Counted from the stretch's first letter, positions 35,724 through 45,421 are shown. The stretch: DNA of 64,000 bases from an uncultured Saprospiraceae bacterium (GCA_937139495.1 CAKZQC010000041.1:1-64000); one strand, 5' to 3'. Notes: generated by a model from the letters alone, not told the origin. Numbers and translations: made by a program.

Positions 35724-37688
35724 TTAAAAAGATTGACGTCCTAATTTAGCAAAAGACTGTCTTAATAATTGCCAATCCAATCCGCTCCAATAGTCTTTGG
35801 CATAAAAGAAATTGAGCCGCTGAATAGCTGCCTTATCAGGGCAATGTTCTAGTCGGTCGATAGGGGTAAGTATAGCAGGAGGCAATTTTGGCAGTTGTTC
35901 TATTTGAATCATTGGAAAGTAACCTACCCAAGTTTTTTTGCCTAGCAATACCGCTATACTGTTGCTCAAAAAACCAAGCTTGTGTTGGATTCCCCAAACT
36001 AAAATAGGATAAAACAGCAGGAAAAATATACTATAAACAATGTCAAGTACTCTTTTGTTGCGTTGCTTAATCGAGTTGCTTAGTTCAAAATTCGTATTGA
36101 TACGATAGACATCGCCAGCGGTATTTTTGGAGTTAGAACCAATAATGACACTACTTCCAGCAGCTACTATTTTATAATTGATGCCTTTTGGCAACTTGCT
36201 CATGCTGTCAATCATTGCATGATAAGGTATATTTTTGCTGCAAAAAATGATTTCATTGATTTGATAAGTATCGACCAAGTTAGATATATCGGATAGCGAG
36301 CCTAATGCCGCTGCTGTTTTTGGTTGCCCTTCGGGCAATATCTGCCCTCGATAATGCAGTAGAATACCTGACTGATGCAATAGGCTCAATATGCGGCTAC
36401 TTTCTTCGTTATCGCCTACGATAGCAACATTTATTTTGGGAGACTTGCTCCAGAAAATACTGCCCGTTTTAATCCAGCTTTGTACGCTTCTGGTAAAATA
36501 CATGGCGACAATTGCCCACAGCATTCCCAGCAAAATGAGCATTCGTGAAAAACGAAGCTCTTGAGGCAAAAAGGCATAAAAAGCAGCAATAACCAATGTG
36601 CCTAATCCAATCCCTGTAATCAAGTGGCGATGTCTAGCCAAACGGTCGTAACCACCACGCAAATACACACAAAATATCCACGCCAATACATAAATTGGAA
36701 AATTGAAATAGACCAATCGAGGGTCGCCGTCATAATAAGCAGCGTCATCAAACCGAATGACTTCCCATACATTTTTGATAACTAAAAGACCACCAAAAGT
36801 TAGTAGTAAATCCGTACCCGCTAGGGATATTTTTCGGAATACGCTGGCTATCAACGTCAAAAAGCCACGTAAGTAAATCGCAAATTGTAGCATCAAAATA
36901 AAGGTGCTTGCCTTGCTGCCAACGAAGTGCTTTTTGGCAAAAATAATCATCGCCTCATAAAAGGTTTTGACATAATTGAGGCTGCCTTTTTTTGTGCTTT
37001 CTCCTTTGTAATGAATAATAGTGGTATCTGCCAAATAGTAATTTTGATAACCGCCTTTGATGACTCGATAAGACAAATCAATATCTTCGCCGTACATGAA
37101 AAACGCCTCGTCCCAATGCCCAATTTTATCCAATACTACTTTGGGCATTAGCATAAATGCTCCAGAAAGTACTTCTACTTGGTGGTTCTGCTCTTTGTCC
37201 AAATAACCCAAATGATAATGATTGAATTTGCGGGATTTTGGGAAAATACTGGACAAACCAAAAGTCTTGTAGAAGGCAACCGCAGGAGAGGGAAACCCGC
37301 GCTTAGATTCGGGCAGAAAAATACCTGCTCCATCTATCATTTTGACACCCAAACCACCAACTTTGGGATGCTGCTCCATGAAGCGTACGCATTGCACGAA
37401 AGTGTCTTCACTAACGACTGTATCAGGGTTTAGAAATAAAATATAGTCACCTGTAGCTATCGCAATACCTTGATTGTTGGCGGTAGCGAAACCCGTATTT
37501 TGAGTATTGGCAATGAGGGCAACTGTCGGGAAAAGTTCTCGAACCATTTCGACGCTACCATCTTCCGATTTATTATCGACGACAATGATTTGGGTAGGGA
37601 CGTGTTGGGCTGCTTGCTGCACCGAATGAAGGGTTTGTTGCAGAAAGTAAGGTACTTTATAGCTTACGATAATAACCGACAATTTCAT
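35724..37688 (-). CDS. Glycosyltransferase family 2 fused to a sugar-transferase-like domain
   Basis: Protein of 654 residues. Residues 1-240 are a GT2 domain (SVIIVSYKVPYFL, NTGFATANNQGI, FLNPDTVV, GEDIDLSYR), as in rhamnosyl/glycosyltransferases. A run of four to five membrane segments (about 255-400) follows, then a Rossmann-like segment (INVAIVGDNEESSRIL near 425) and a region resembling the C-terminus of bacterial undecaprenyl-phosphate sugar transferases (NKRVLDIVYSIFF; WVGYFP; DRLEHCP). The catalytic Asp/Glu motif of the latter is not obvious, so only the GT2 half is likely active. The ATG at 37688 replaces an upstream GTG. Envelope-polysaccharide role inferred. Confidence 0.78.
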   Translation of the reverse strand: MKLSVIIVSYKVPYFLQQTLHSVQQAAQHVPTQIIVVDNKSEDGSVEMVRELFPTVALIANTQNTGFATANNQGIAIATGDYILFLNPDTVVSEDTFVQCVRFMEQHPKVGGLGVKMIDGAGIFLPESKRGFPSPAVAFYKTFGLSSIFPKSRKFNHYHLGYLDKEQNHQVEVLSGAFMLMPKVVLDKIGHWDEAFFMYGEDIDLSYRVIKGGYQNYYLADTTIIHYKGESTKKGSLNYVKTFYEAMIIFAKKHFVGSKASTFILMLQFAIYLRGFLTLIASVFRKISLAGTDLLLTFGGLLVIKNVWEVIRFDDAAYYDGDPRLVYFNFPIYVLAWIFCVYLRGGYDRLARHRHLITGIGLGTLVIAAFYAFLPQELRFSRMLILLGMLWAIVAMYFTRSVQSWIKTGSIFWSKSPKINVAIVGDNEESSRILSLLHQSGILLHYRGQILPEGQPKTAAALGSLSDISNLVDTYQINEIIFCSKNIPYHAMIDSMSKLPKGINYKIVAAGSSVIIGSNSKNTAGDVYRINTNFELSNSIKQRNKRVLDIVYSIFFLLFYPILVWGIQHKLGFLSNSIAVLLGKKTWVGYFPMIQIEQLPKLPPAILTPIDRLEHCPDKAAIQRLNFFYAKDYWSGLDWQLLRQSFAKLGRQSF

Positions 37689-37768
37689 AGACACGCAACA
37701 TACAATTAGGCAGCAAGTTTATCAAATATTGACTTTATTTGCTGAGGGTAGCAAGTTACCAAAAAAAT

Positions 37769-38443
37769 CTACAAAAAGTGCTTTTTGAGCAGGCTAGCTT
37801 CTAAGCGTGGAAATACAAAAGGAGGTTCGGAATTGCCTTGCCATGGTCGATAATGACTCACCCAAATGGTCGTAACTCCGAGTGGACGAACGCACGCTAT
37901 ATCCTTGTTGGGGTCGTCCCCAATGTACGTTAATTGCGAAGCAGTCAAATTATCTTTATCTAAAATAGTTTGCCAAAGTATAGGGTTGGGTTTGGCGTAG
38001 CCATACGCTCCCGAAATATGAATGCGAGCCGAATTAAAAACTTTATGGAATCCTGCTTGGCGGATTTTGGCGGATTGATTGGCTACCGAACCGTTGGTTA
38101 CGATTCCTAATTGGTAGTGTGTTTGGAGCTGTTGCAATATAGCGATTAAGTCGGCAGTAGCAGGCGGTACAAAATGGCTGATATTTTCTTTTAGAAATAA
38201 CCAAAAGCTATCTGCTGTCCAGTTTAGGAGTAGTTTTTTTTGGTGGAAAAAACCTATAAACCACTGACAAAAAATAGTACGGCTAGTATAACCCCAATTG
38301 TCTTGGGCTAGTAATTCAGTTTGGTAGATTTGATAGTCTAGCGGGTGCAAATACTGCTCAAAAAAAAATCGTAAACAATCGGACATCGCTGCATTGCGGT
38401 CTATCAAGGTGTTGTCCAAATCAAAATAAAGGGCTGGTAGCAT
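37769..38443 (-). CDS. HAD superfamily hydrolase
   Basis: Protein of 224 residues with HAD motifs: motif I LYFDLDNTLID at the N-terminus, motif II LGIVTNGSV near 115, the Lys in GYAKPNP, and motif IV YIGDDPNKDI. The cap is helical. This is a small-molecule phosphatase of the HAD-IA type, like YjjG; the substrate is unknown. It follows STM4014 by 27 bases on the same strand and is probably in its operon. Confidence 0.85.
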   Translation of the reverse strand: MLPALYFDLDNTLIDRNAAMSDCLRFFFEQYLHPLDYQIYQTELLAQDNWGYTSRTIFCQWFIGFFHQKKLLLNWTADSFWLFLKENISHFVPPATADLIAILQQLQTHYQLGIVTNGSVANQSAKIRQAGFHKVFNSARIHISGAYGYAKPNPILWQTILDKDNLTASQLTYIGDDPNKDIACVRPLGVTTIWVSHYRPWQGNSEPPFVFPRLEASLLKKHFL

Positions 38444-38470
38444 AGCAAGAAACAGAATTAATAAAGTTGA

Positions 38471-39619
38471 TTATTGATTGGCTTTCCAACGAGCGATAGC
38501 GGCTTTGACGGTTGCTTGATAGGTGTCCAAGTCATCACGAAGGACGTGCGGGAGCAAGTCGCCAAAAGCATTGGTTTCGAGTACGTATTGTTGTTTGTAA
38601 TTGCTGGAAAGCAAGACATCGACACCTGCATAAAGCGTGTTGGGAAGTGTCTGGACAGCTTGTGTCGCTAGGTCATGCAGCGACTGCCATTTTTCTATTC
38701 CAATAAGTTCTTGGATAGCTTTGGCGGTTCCTCTTTTGTTGCCCAAGTGCAAATTGGTCATCGGCAATTGGCTTTGACGCACCACAGTATAATCAGGTTT
38801 GCCATCAATAACGACAATACGCAAATCAAAAATACCGTCTTCGGACGTTGCTTTTGGAATCCATTTTTCGACAATCAAATCTTCTTGCGCCAATATATCT
38901 ATAATCAATGCAATGTCGCTTTCGTTGGTGTATTGCTTGACTTGTAGCGAATTGTAGAGCTTGACACCATGCAGCGTTTTAATCAATTCGACGGAAGTCG
39001 TCGCCTGTATTTTGTCGCCATTGACTCTTAGTGCGAGTACGCCAGAAGCCGAAGAGCCATAATTGAGCTTGACAAAAACTCGATTCCAACCTTTGGCAGT
39101 CATTTGTTGACGCAAGTCCGTATAATTAACGACTCGTGGCAGTGCAGGAACGACCGAAATTTGATGGTTACTAAAGTGTTGATGGCAAGCCATTTTGTCA
39201 AACATCAAAGCAATACTTTTGGGGCTGTTCATGACTTGTACTGCTGGATAAGCATCCAATTTTTGCTGTAAGTCCTGCAGCCAATGTTGATAACCTTGAT
39301 AGAGCTGTTTGGAATATTGTATGCGACCTTGCTCAAAAACTAAGGATTTGATTTCATGTTCGGCAGTGATTTGTTGCGACAAATCAGGTTCGATGCGATT
39401 GCCTCGCAACACCAATTTTCGCCAAACCTCAAAATTTTCGCCAAAGGATTCTATGCGCAAACTATCCGTATTGGTCAATATCGTGTCCCAATCTACTTGA
39501 TTATTCAATACATCTACATAAGAAACCACTTGTACAGGCGGTAATCCTGCTGCGTGAACGGCTTCTACAAAGTATTGACAACGTCTGTTTTCTGGATTGG
39601 CGATAATGGTAAACTGCAT
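38471..39619 (-). CDS. STM4014 family ATP-grasp-like protein
   Basis: Protein of 382 residues with an ATP-grasp arrangement: an N-terminal pre-domain, RVFVKLNYGSSASGV around residue 180 (ATP-binding Lys loop), then DLIVEKWIPKATSEDGIFDLRIVVIDGK and a C-terminal VLETNAFGDLLP metal-binding segment. ATP-grasp enzymes ligate a carboxylate to an amine or thiol through an acyl phosphate. It is a member of the STM4011-STM4015 group by content and neighbour. HAD hydrolase follows; a terminator sits upstream, between it and STM4015. Confidence 0.78.
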   Translation of the reverse strand: MQFTIIANPENRRCQYFVEAVHAAGLPPVQVVSYVDVLNNQVDWDTILTNTDSLRIESFGENFEVWRKLVLRGNRIEPDLSQQITAEHEIKSLVFEQGRIQYSKQLYQGYQHWLQDLQQKLDAYPAVQVMNSPKSIALMFDKMACHQHFSNHQISVVPALPRVVNYTDLRQQMTAKGWNRVFVKLNYGSSASGVLALRVNGDKIQATTSVELIKTLHGVKLYNSLQVKQYTNESDIALIIDILAQEDLIVEKWIPKATSEDGIFDLRIVVIDGKPDYTVVRQSQLPMTNLHLGNKRGTAKAIQELIGIEKWQSLHDLATQAVQTLPNTLYAGVDVLLSSNYKQQYVLETNAFGDLLPHVLRDDLDTYQATVKAAIARWKANQ

Positions 39620-39656
39620 AGTAGGTGTTTTTTATTGGAGATGATGGAAATAAAAA

Positions 39657-39694
39657 AATAGCGTTATTACTGCAATTGGAGTAATAACGCTATT
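39657..39694 (-). terminator. Hairpin terminator between STM4015 and STM4014
   Basis: Perfect 14-bp stem, AATAGCGTTATTAC (39657-39670) with GTAATAACGCTATT (39681-39694), followed on the minus strand by TTTTTTATTT. It lies 20 bases after the STM4015 stop and 37 bases before the STM4014 start, so it would cut or attenuate transcription between two genes that otherwise look like an operon. Confidence 0.75.
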
Positions 39695-39713
39695 CTGAAT
39701 AGCGGCAAGGAAT

Positions 39714-40640
39714 TTATTCGCCTACTTCTACATAACGATAATCTTCTTCCTCTTCGGTATTTCTTTCGGAGAGATCAATTTTGACACCCAAATCATTGAG
39801 TTTTTCTGCCCAATCATCAGAGATATAGTTGTGTTGCAAATTTAATTTTTTGAGGTTTTTGATAGAAGGATTATCAAACAAAGCTTCGGCACCTACGTCC
39901 GATAAAACACCTTTGGACAAATCCAATGTTTCGATACGTTCTAGGATAGGGTCATCTTTGAGAGCCGCTGCGATTTTATCAACAATTTCGCTATTGCGAA
40001 GACCTAAGTAATTCAAGGCAGGCAAATGATTGGCTTTAGTACCTCGGTAAGTTGCCATTACTTGCTCGACAGTACCCGAAAAACCATAGTTTTCGGCACC
40101 TAGCCACAGTTCTAAATGGGTCAGGTTAGGGAGGTCGGCCTGTGCCACTTCTGCAAGTAGGTCACTGCCCATTCCACCTGTTTGTACAATTAGTTTTTTC
40201 AATCCTTGATGATGAAGTTTACCTAACAGAAGCCCGTTTCCTCCGCGGACTTGATAGACTTCTAGTGCTGGCAAAGCCTCCAATAGGACGGCATGGCTAG
40301 TATTCTCAATCCAAGATACTTCGTTTTCTTCGTAGGTAATGTCGCCAAAGAAGATGCCTTTTATTTGTTGCAGTTTAGCTTTGTTGGTAGCCAATAACTC
40401 CAATATAGGACTGGGCGAGTCATCATGTTCATCACTCCACATACCAATCACAAAATTTTGTACTTGGCTAAATTTGGGATCTTCCAAAAAACGATTCAAG
40501 GCTTTGATGACATAATCTTGTTCTCCATCATAATCGGTACGGAAACGGTAGGCAATAGCAGGGTTGCTGATGCCTTTTTCGATATTGAAATCTTCTACTT
40601 TTTGACCATTGAAATAAGTGGCATTGCTCGAAAAACTCAT
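39714..40640 (-). CDS. STM4015 family LRR protein
   Basis: Protein of 308 residues with no signal peptide. The N-terminal part includes WSDEHDDSPSPILELLA, followed by several degenerate leucine-rich repeats (about 115-285: LKKLIVQTGG, LTHLELWLG, LNYLGLRNS, IETLDLSKG, LKKLNLQHNYIS). It ends in an acidic tail with YRYVEVGE. It matches the STM4015 family, the LRR member of the group. A cytoplasmic LRR protein next to two radical SAM and one ATP-grasp enzyme could be their substrate or scaffold, which is inference. Confidence 0.78.
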   Translation of the reverse strand: MSFSSNATYFNGQKVEDFNIEKGISNPAIAYRFRTDYDGEQDYVIKALNRFLEDPKFSQVQNFVIGMWSDEHDDSPSPILELLATNKAKLQQIKGIFFGDITYEENEVSWIENTSHAVLLEALPALEVYQVRGGNGLLLGKLHHQGLKKLIVQTGGMGSDLLAEVAQADLPNLTHLELWLGAENYGFSGTVEQVMATYRGTKANHLPALNYLGLRNSEIVDKIAAALKDDPILERIETLDLSKGVLSDVGAEALFDNPSIKNLKKLNLQHNYISDDWAEKLNDLGVKIDLSERNTEEEEDYRYVEVGE

Positions 40641-40696
40641 AAGAAATTAGATGTTATTAGGTGTATTAATTTTTTTATAAAAAAAAGGAGATAGAA

Positions 40697-40711
40697 TTTA
40701 GACACGCTCTA
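40697..40711. repeat. Single end of the dispersed palindromic element, site D
   Basis: TTTAGACACGCTCTA matches the terminal 15 bases of copies B and C. No second end is nearby. It lies in the 116-base divergent gap between STM4015 and the GNAT gene and may be a remnant, or a shared binding site. Confidence 0.45.
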
Positions 40712-40762
40712 AAAATAATAATGTCTATTGTTTTGGGATAAACAACTTCATAGTACTTGACA

Positions 40763-41968
40763 ATGTATGACCACCTCAAAATAAGACAACTTTCTCCATC
40801 AACAAATACTTTATACGTAGAAGTTGCTCAGAAAGATACAAAAAGTTATATTTGGTTGATGCAGTTAAGAAAAATACTACTACGAGAGTTGCGAGCGTAT
40901 ATCGACTCGGACGAATATAAAACATCGACCTACATTCCTATCAGTAGGCATCGAGCACTGTCGCATATCCAGAATCCTAGAGCCAAACCCGATGATTTGG
41001 TGCTGGTGCTGGTTTATGAAGCGGGTGCAATGGTGGGATATTTGGGAGTGCTTGCCGACGATTTGCATTTTGATACCGATATAGCACACGTAGGGTGGCT
41101 GAGTTGTATGTGGGTCAATCCCATTATGCGCGGCAAAGGCGTAGCGATGCAATTGTTGCAGACGGTTTTTGAGGCGTGGAACTACCAAATATTGGTGACC
41201 GAGTTTACGCCCGCGGCTTATGGATTGTACCAAAAAACGGGGCAGTTTATAGACTTGGCAAAGCCTAAAGGGGTACGAGGTTATTTGCGACTGAATTTGC
41301 ATTATTTGCTGCCCAACAAAAATCCTAAATGGAACAAATGGAAACCATTATTGAAGCTAGTCGATGGCAGCTTTAATGTATGGAAGGATTGGCGTAATAA
41401 ACGAACGTTGAAAGCAATAACTGCTGCTTGTCCTCGATTTGAGTACGTCCCAAAAGTAGATGAAGAAAGCTGGCAATTGATACAGCAATGCAGCCCGACT
41501 TTAGTCAATCGTCAGAAAGAAGATTTGGAGTGGATTGCCGATAATCCTTGGTTGTTGAGTGGCGGACTGTTGGCAGATGCCAACGCCAAACGTTACCATT
41601 TTTCTTCGGTGGCTTCGTTTTTTAGTTTTCTGCACATTAAGGTATATAATGACCAACAAGAGTTAGTCGCTTTTGTAATCCTTTCGATAAGAAATCAACA
41701 TTTGAAAGTACCTTATGCTTATTTTAAGCCAGCGGCAGCTGGAGCGGTGATGCAGGTAGTTTATCAACATTTGCTGACGCATCAACTGGATATGTTGACG
41801 TTGTTTCAGCCTGATTTAGTTGCGTATATAGCGAAAGAAAAAAATCCCTTTTTCAAGACACGTGAATTGCAACGACATTATATTATTGGGAAGGCATTGG
41901 CCGAACCATTGCATGCCATGTCCAACATAACCATACAAGATGGCGATGCTGATGCTGTATTTACTTAG
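40763..41968 (+). CDS. Tandem GNAT N-acetyltransferase
   Basis: Protein of 402 residues from the ATG at 40763 (the frame also has an upstream TTG). The N-terminal GNAT domain (about 55-180) has the acetyl-CoA-binding VNPIMRGKGVAMQLLQ, and a second GNAT-like half (about 230-395) has ELVAFVILSIRNQ and PYAYFKPA but lacks a clear acetyl-CoA loop. The acceptor is unknown. It heads a + strand run of four genes that includes two unusual kinases; the spacer to the first kinase is 75 bases. Confidence 0.7.
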   Translation: MYDHLKIRQLSPSTNTLYVEVAQKDTKSYIWLMQLRKILLRELRAYIDSDEYKTSTYIPISRHRALSHIQNPRAKPDDLVLVLVYEAGAMVGYLGVLADDLHFDTDIAHVGWLSCMWVNPIMRGKGVAMQLLQTVFEAWNYQILVTEFTPAAYGLYQKTGQFIDLAKPKGVRGYLRLNLHYLLPNKNPKWNKWKPLLKLVDGSFNVWKDWRNKRTLKAITAACPRFEYVPKVDEESWQLIQQCSPTLVNRQKEDLEWIADNPWLLSGGLLADANAKRYHFSSVASFFSFLHIKVYNDQQELVAFVILSIRNQHLKVPYAYFKPAAAGAVMQVVYQHLLTHQLDMLTLFQPDLVAYIAKEKNPFFKTRELQRHYIIGKALAEPLHAMSNITIQDGDADAVFT

Positions 41969-42043
41969 GAGTATCAGAACTTAAATTCCTTTTTTTGCAT
42001 TAGTAATAGTCAGTAAATTACAATACAAAAAGTATGACCCTAT

Positions 42044-44713
42044 ATGAAATTAAAGCTACAACATAACAACGAATGGATTACACTTGCTACCACTTCTTTT
42101 GCAGGCGGTGGAGAGGGGAATCTATACCGTATTGTAGCTCCTCGACATTGGACAAACTACGTAGCGAAGGTCTATCACACGCATAAGTTATCAGAGAAAA
42201 AAGAACTAAAAATAAAATATTTGGCGACCTATCCGCCACGGTTAGCGACTGAGGCAGGCGGTACGGAGCACCCTTCTGTGATTTGGGTCAAAGATGCGTT
42301 GTATGATACGAGTAGTCAATTTGTAGGGTTCATTATGCCGTTTACGGAAGGCGAAAAATTGGAGATACTTTCTACGCCCAAAATACCTCGCAAATTGCGT
42401 CAGCAATGGAAACGATTTTCGTTCAAATCTTCGACACAAGCCTTGGAGATGCGCATGAAACTAAGTTTTAATATTTGTGCAGCGATTCATCAAATCCATG
42501 CGACCAACCGCTATATATTGGTGGACATGAAACCAGACAATATTGTCATCAAACCCAATGGTTTGGTCGCTATTGTGGATACCGATTCGGTTGAAGTAAT
42601 TGAGAATGGTAAGAGCATTTTTGATGCTCCCGTGGCTACGCCCGAATATTCGCCTCCAGAACATTATCAAGAATTGGATTATGATCCCACTCAACGTCAA
42701 GAATGGGATTTGTTCGGTTTGGGGGTTATTTTGTACAAATTACTGTTTGGGATTCACCCTTTTGCGGCTTCTGCCAAGGCTCCTTATGAGAACTTGACGA
42801 CACTACAAGACAAAATCAAAGCAGGTTTATTTGTACACAATCCTGCACTAGAAAATACATTTAGTGTAGTCCCGCCGTTACATCGAGCATTTTTTAGTAT
42901 TGACCCTAGTTTGCAAGAGTTATTTATGCGTTGTTTTGTGGGCGGACACCACGATCCTGCTCTTCGACCTACTGCCGAAGAGTGGTGTGCTACGCTGTTG
43001 TATGGGCTAGATGACAAAACTGCATTGGCTCGTTTTGGGCATATTTTGGGCATTGGCAATGTCACATTGCAACGCAAGCCACATTTTCCTTTGCCTTCCA
43101 ATCAGGTAACCCTACCGTCGTATCAGCTGCCGAATCAAAAAATGTTGACGCTGCTAGATAATGAAATCGGTAAGCTATTACAGCCTCAATGGCGGGCAGT
43201 TGCACCAAATGATGAATTGCACTTTCAGAAACAAGCGAAGCTAGAAAAAAAAGGCTGCTGGGTGATGTTAGTTGCTATTGGAGTACCTATTGGAATCCTT
43301 TCCAAAAGCTTTGTCGTGCCACTCATTGGTGTGGCTATTCTATTGTATTCTATGTATAATAGCAGTCTGTTGGTCAAAGAAAAAACAAGAACAAAGAAAG
43401 AATACCAGCGTAGAAAAACGAACTACAAACGCCTAAAAGATAAAGCAAAAGACAAGCATAAAAACTATCGCAAAATATTGGGTAATGTCGCCGTGGCTGT
43501 CAATCGCCTAACCGACACACTCCAAACACAAACCGAGCAATTGCGGCAGTACATGGCAACCCAAGATGCCAAAGTCAAGAAGATACAACAACAAGCATTG
43601 GAGCATTATGAAGCGGTACAGCGGAAGTATGTCCGCTTGGCATTGGATAACCGTGCGGTTGCTCGAACAGGGCAGAACTTGGGCAAACCAGTGGCTTATG
43701 ATTCGATTACTAAATTGCGCATAGACATCAACAAAACCTATCAAAAAACGATAGGTGAAATGACCGACAAAATAAAAATTGATTTTGATGACCCTGCTTA
43801 TCGCCAACAAAAACTAGCGATAGATGACCTCGTTCGTACCGAAAAAAGAGCGATAGAAACAGCTGCTCGCCAAGAATTAGAAAAAGTTAGTAGCTTTTTG
43901 ACGAGTGATGTGCAGCTAGCAAAGCAGGAACTGGATAAAAGAGCCGATATTGAAGCATCTGCTCATCGTCTTTGGGAGCGAAAATGGTTCTTGTCAGAAT
44001 CTCGAAAAAAACGGCTACTACAGGAGTTGGAGGCGGCTAATTTGATTTCTATATTGCAAATAAAAAGAATTGACATTGAGGACAAATATATTCGTACTCA
44101 TGACGGTAGAACGGTGCGAATTAATGATAAAGATGCCTTGGTAAGTTTGTTCAAGTGGCAAAATGAAATTAAGCATGAAGTTCAGCAATTGCAAAAGCTA
44201 GAACAGCAGCAAGAACAAGAAAAAAAGCTGCAAATAGAAAGCATTCAGCAAGAAAAAAGAATTGCGTTGAGCCAATTGCAACACACCCAGAAAAAAGAAT
44301 TGCAAGCCATAAAAGTAATCGCCAATACGGCAATATTGGGCGAACCCTACCGCCAAGTGCAGCAAGAGTACCAAACGGTAACTGCCTACATGGAAGAACT
44401 GGAAACGGAACAAGTGACCGAACAGAAAAATTTGCAAAAAGAGTGGGAGCAAAAATATCAGCAAATACTGAATCGGACGCAGCAAGAAATAGCCGAGGCT
44501 CAAGCCAATATGAAGCAGCTAGAAAAAGAAATGCAGCGCTACGACAACTTGCTGAGTCAGTCTAAAGTACAACACCGCTACAAGCAACTAGACCGAGAAT
44601 TGACGAAGGCAAAAACAGCTGTTGCACAACTCGAACGCAGTTACTACGAAAAAGAACGCTTCAAAAATATCAACTTTTTGAAATATATTGCTACTTTAGT
44701 CAAACGCAGGTAA
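42044..44713 (+). CDS. YegI-like membrane protein kinase, first copy
   Basis: Protein of 889 residues. The N-terminal kinase domain (about 1-300) has the Gly loop FAGGGEGNLYRI, the ATP Lys K42 in YVAKVY, catalytic D161 in ILVDMKPDNIVI, metal D179 in IVDTDSVEV in place of DFG, and TPEYSPPE with DLFGLGVILYKLLFGIHPFA. The His-Arg of HRD is absent, as in the YegI/TerY-P group of Ser/Thr kinases. A membrane hairpin (about 405-440) splits it from a long coiled coil (about 450-889). Similar to the gene at 45422. No phosphatase or vWA gene lies beside it, unlike the usual TerY-P triad. Confidence 0.8.
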   Translation: MKLKLQHNNEWITLATTSFAGGGEGNLYRIVAPRHWTNYVAKVYHTHKLSEKKELKIKYLATYPPRLATEAGGTEHPSVIWVKDALYDTSSQFVGFIMPFTEGEKLEILSTPKIPRKLRQQWKRFSFKSSTQALEMRMKLSFNICAAIHQIHATNRYILVDMKPDNIVIKPNGLVAIVDTDSVEVIENGKSIFDAPVATPEYSPPEHYQELDYDPTQRQEWDLFGLGVILYKLLFGIHPFAASAKAPYENLTTLQDKIKAGLFVHNPALENTFSVVPPLHRAFFSIDPSLQELFMRCFVGGHHDPALRPTAEEWCATLLYGLDDKTALARFGHILGIGNVTLQRKPHFPLPSNQVTLPSYQLPNQKMLTLLDNEIGKLLQPQWRAVAPNDELHFQKQAKLEKKGCWVMLVAIGVPIGILSKSFVVPLIGVAILLYSMYNSSLLVKEKTRTKKEYQRRKTNYKRLKDKAKDKHKNYRKILGNVAVAVNRLTDTLQTQTEQLRQYMATQDAKVKKIQQQALEHYEAVQRKYVRLALDNRAVARTGQNLGKPVAYDSITKLRIDINKTYQKTIGEMTDKIKIDFDDPAYRQQKLAIDDLVRTEKRAIETAARQELEKVSSFLTSDVQLAKQELDKRADIEASAHRLWERKWFLSESRKKRLLQELEAANLISILQIKRIDIEDKYIRTHDGRTVRINDKDALVSLFKWQNEIKHEVQQLQKLEQQQEQEKKLQIESIQQEKRIALSQLQHTQKKELQAIKVIANTAILGEPYRQVQQEYQTVTAYMEELETEQVTEQKNLQKEWEQKYQQILNRTQQEIAEAQANMKQLEKEMQRYDNLLSQSKVQHRYKQLDRELTKAKTAVAQLERSYYEKERFKNINFLKYIATLVKRR

Positions 44714-44764
44714 TTGGTTTGTTTCAAACAAGCTGCCGCATAGGTTTTTGTCATTTTAGAAGTT

Positions 44765-45391
44765 ATGTATTCGATAACTTTCTTCAACGTGTTATTCATG
44801 TTTCATTTTTTTTCTAAGAACGATTTTCAAGAAGTAGATTTTTATTTAGAAGCATTTTTTTCTTCTTTAGGAATGACGATGTCTGCCGTGAAGGCACGAA
44901 AAAAAGTGGCAACCTATTCGAAGCCTTACAGCTTGACGCAAGAAACTACTTTTCAGGGCAAACACCTGATTATTAGTTTATGGCATGCACCGCTCAAAGA
45001 AAAGAAAAGAGTACAATTGGAAGTGGTCATGACAATTGAAAATCCAAGTTGGATTTATCTCGATATTGAGCCGCCTAATGTTCCTTCCAAAGAAAAAAAG
45101 ACATTGGATACGGTCACTATTCCTTTTTTGGAATGTCTGAACGAGGTCGGAATCAAAGTAGAAACAAACGACAAATTTTTAGTGCTCAATACGTTCGATG
45201 AAGAACTGTGCCAGCGGATAACGCAAGCCAACAAAATTGGCTTTGAACGGTTGACTGTGGATCGTCAAAAAATTGACCTCAAAACGGCTTGGTTACCTGA
45301 CAGTACTAGCCGAGTGAAGCAACTCAAACAACTAATTGAGTTGCTGGTACGGTTGGCAACAATCGTAGATAATGCTCATCCACCTACTTAA
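44765..45391 (+). CDS. Unknown protein between the two kinases
   Basis: I do not recognise this protein of up to 208 residues. It is mixed alpha/beta with no clear signal peptide or catalytic motif; the middle has LIISLWHAPLKEKKRVQLEVVMTI and NPSWIYLDIEPPN, followed by a Leu-rich C-terminal helix (LKQLIELLVRLATIV). Another ATG at 44798 would remove a hydrophobic lead and cannot be excluded. It sits 51 bases after the first kinase and 30 before the second, so it is probably part of the same unit and may be a substrate or regulator. Confidence 0.65.
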   Translation: MYSITFFNVLFMFHFFSKNDFQEVDFYLEAFFSSLGMTMSAVKARKKVATYSKPYSLTQETTFQGKHLIISLWHAPLKEKKRVQLEVVMTIENPSWIYLDIEPPNVPSKEKKTLDTVTIPFLECLNEVGIKVETNDKFLVLNTFDEELCQRITQANKIGFERLTVDRQKIDLKTAWLPDSTSRVKQLKQLIELLVRLATIVDNAHPPT

Positions 45392-45421
45392 AATTAAACA
45401 ACTTCCTAATTAATTGTCCTG

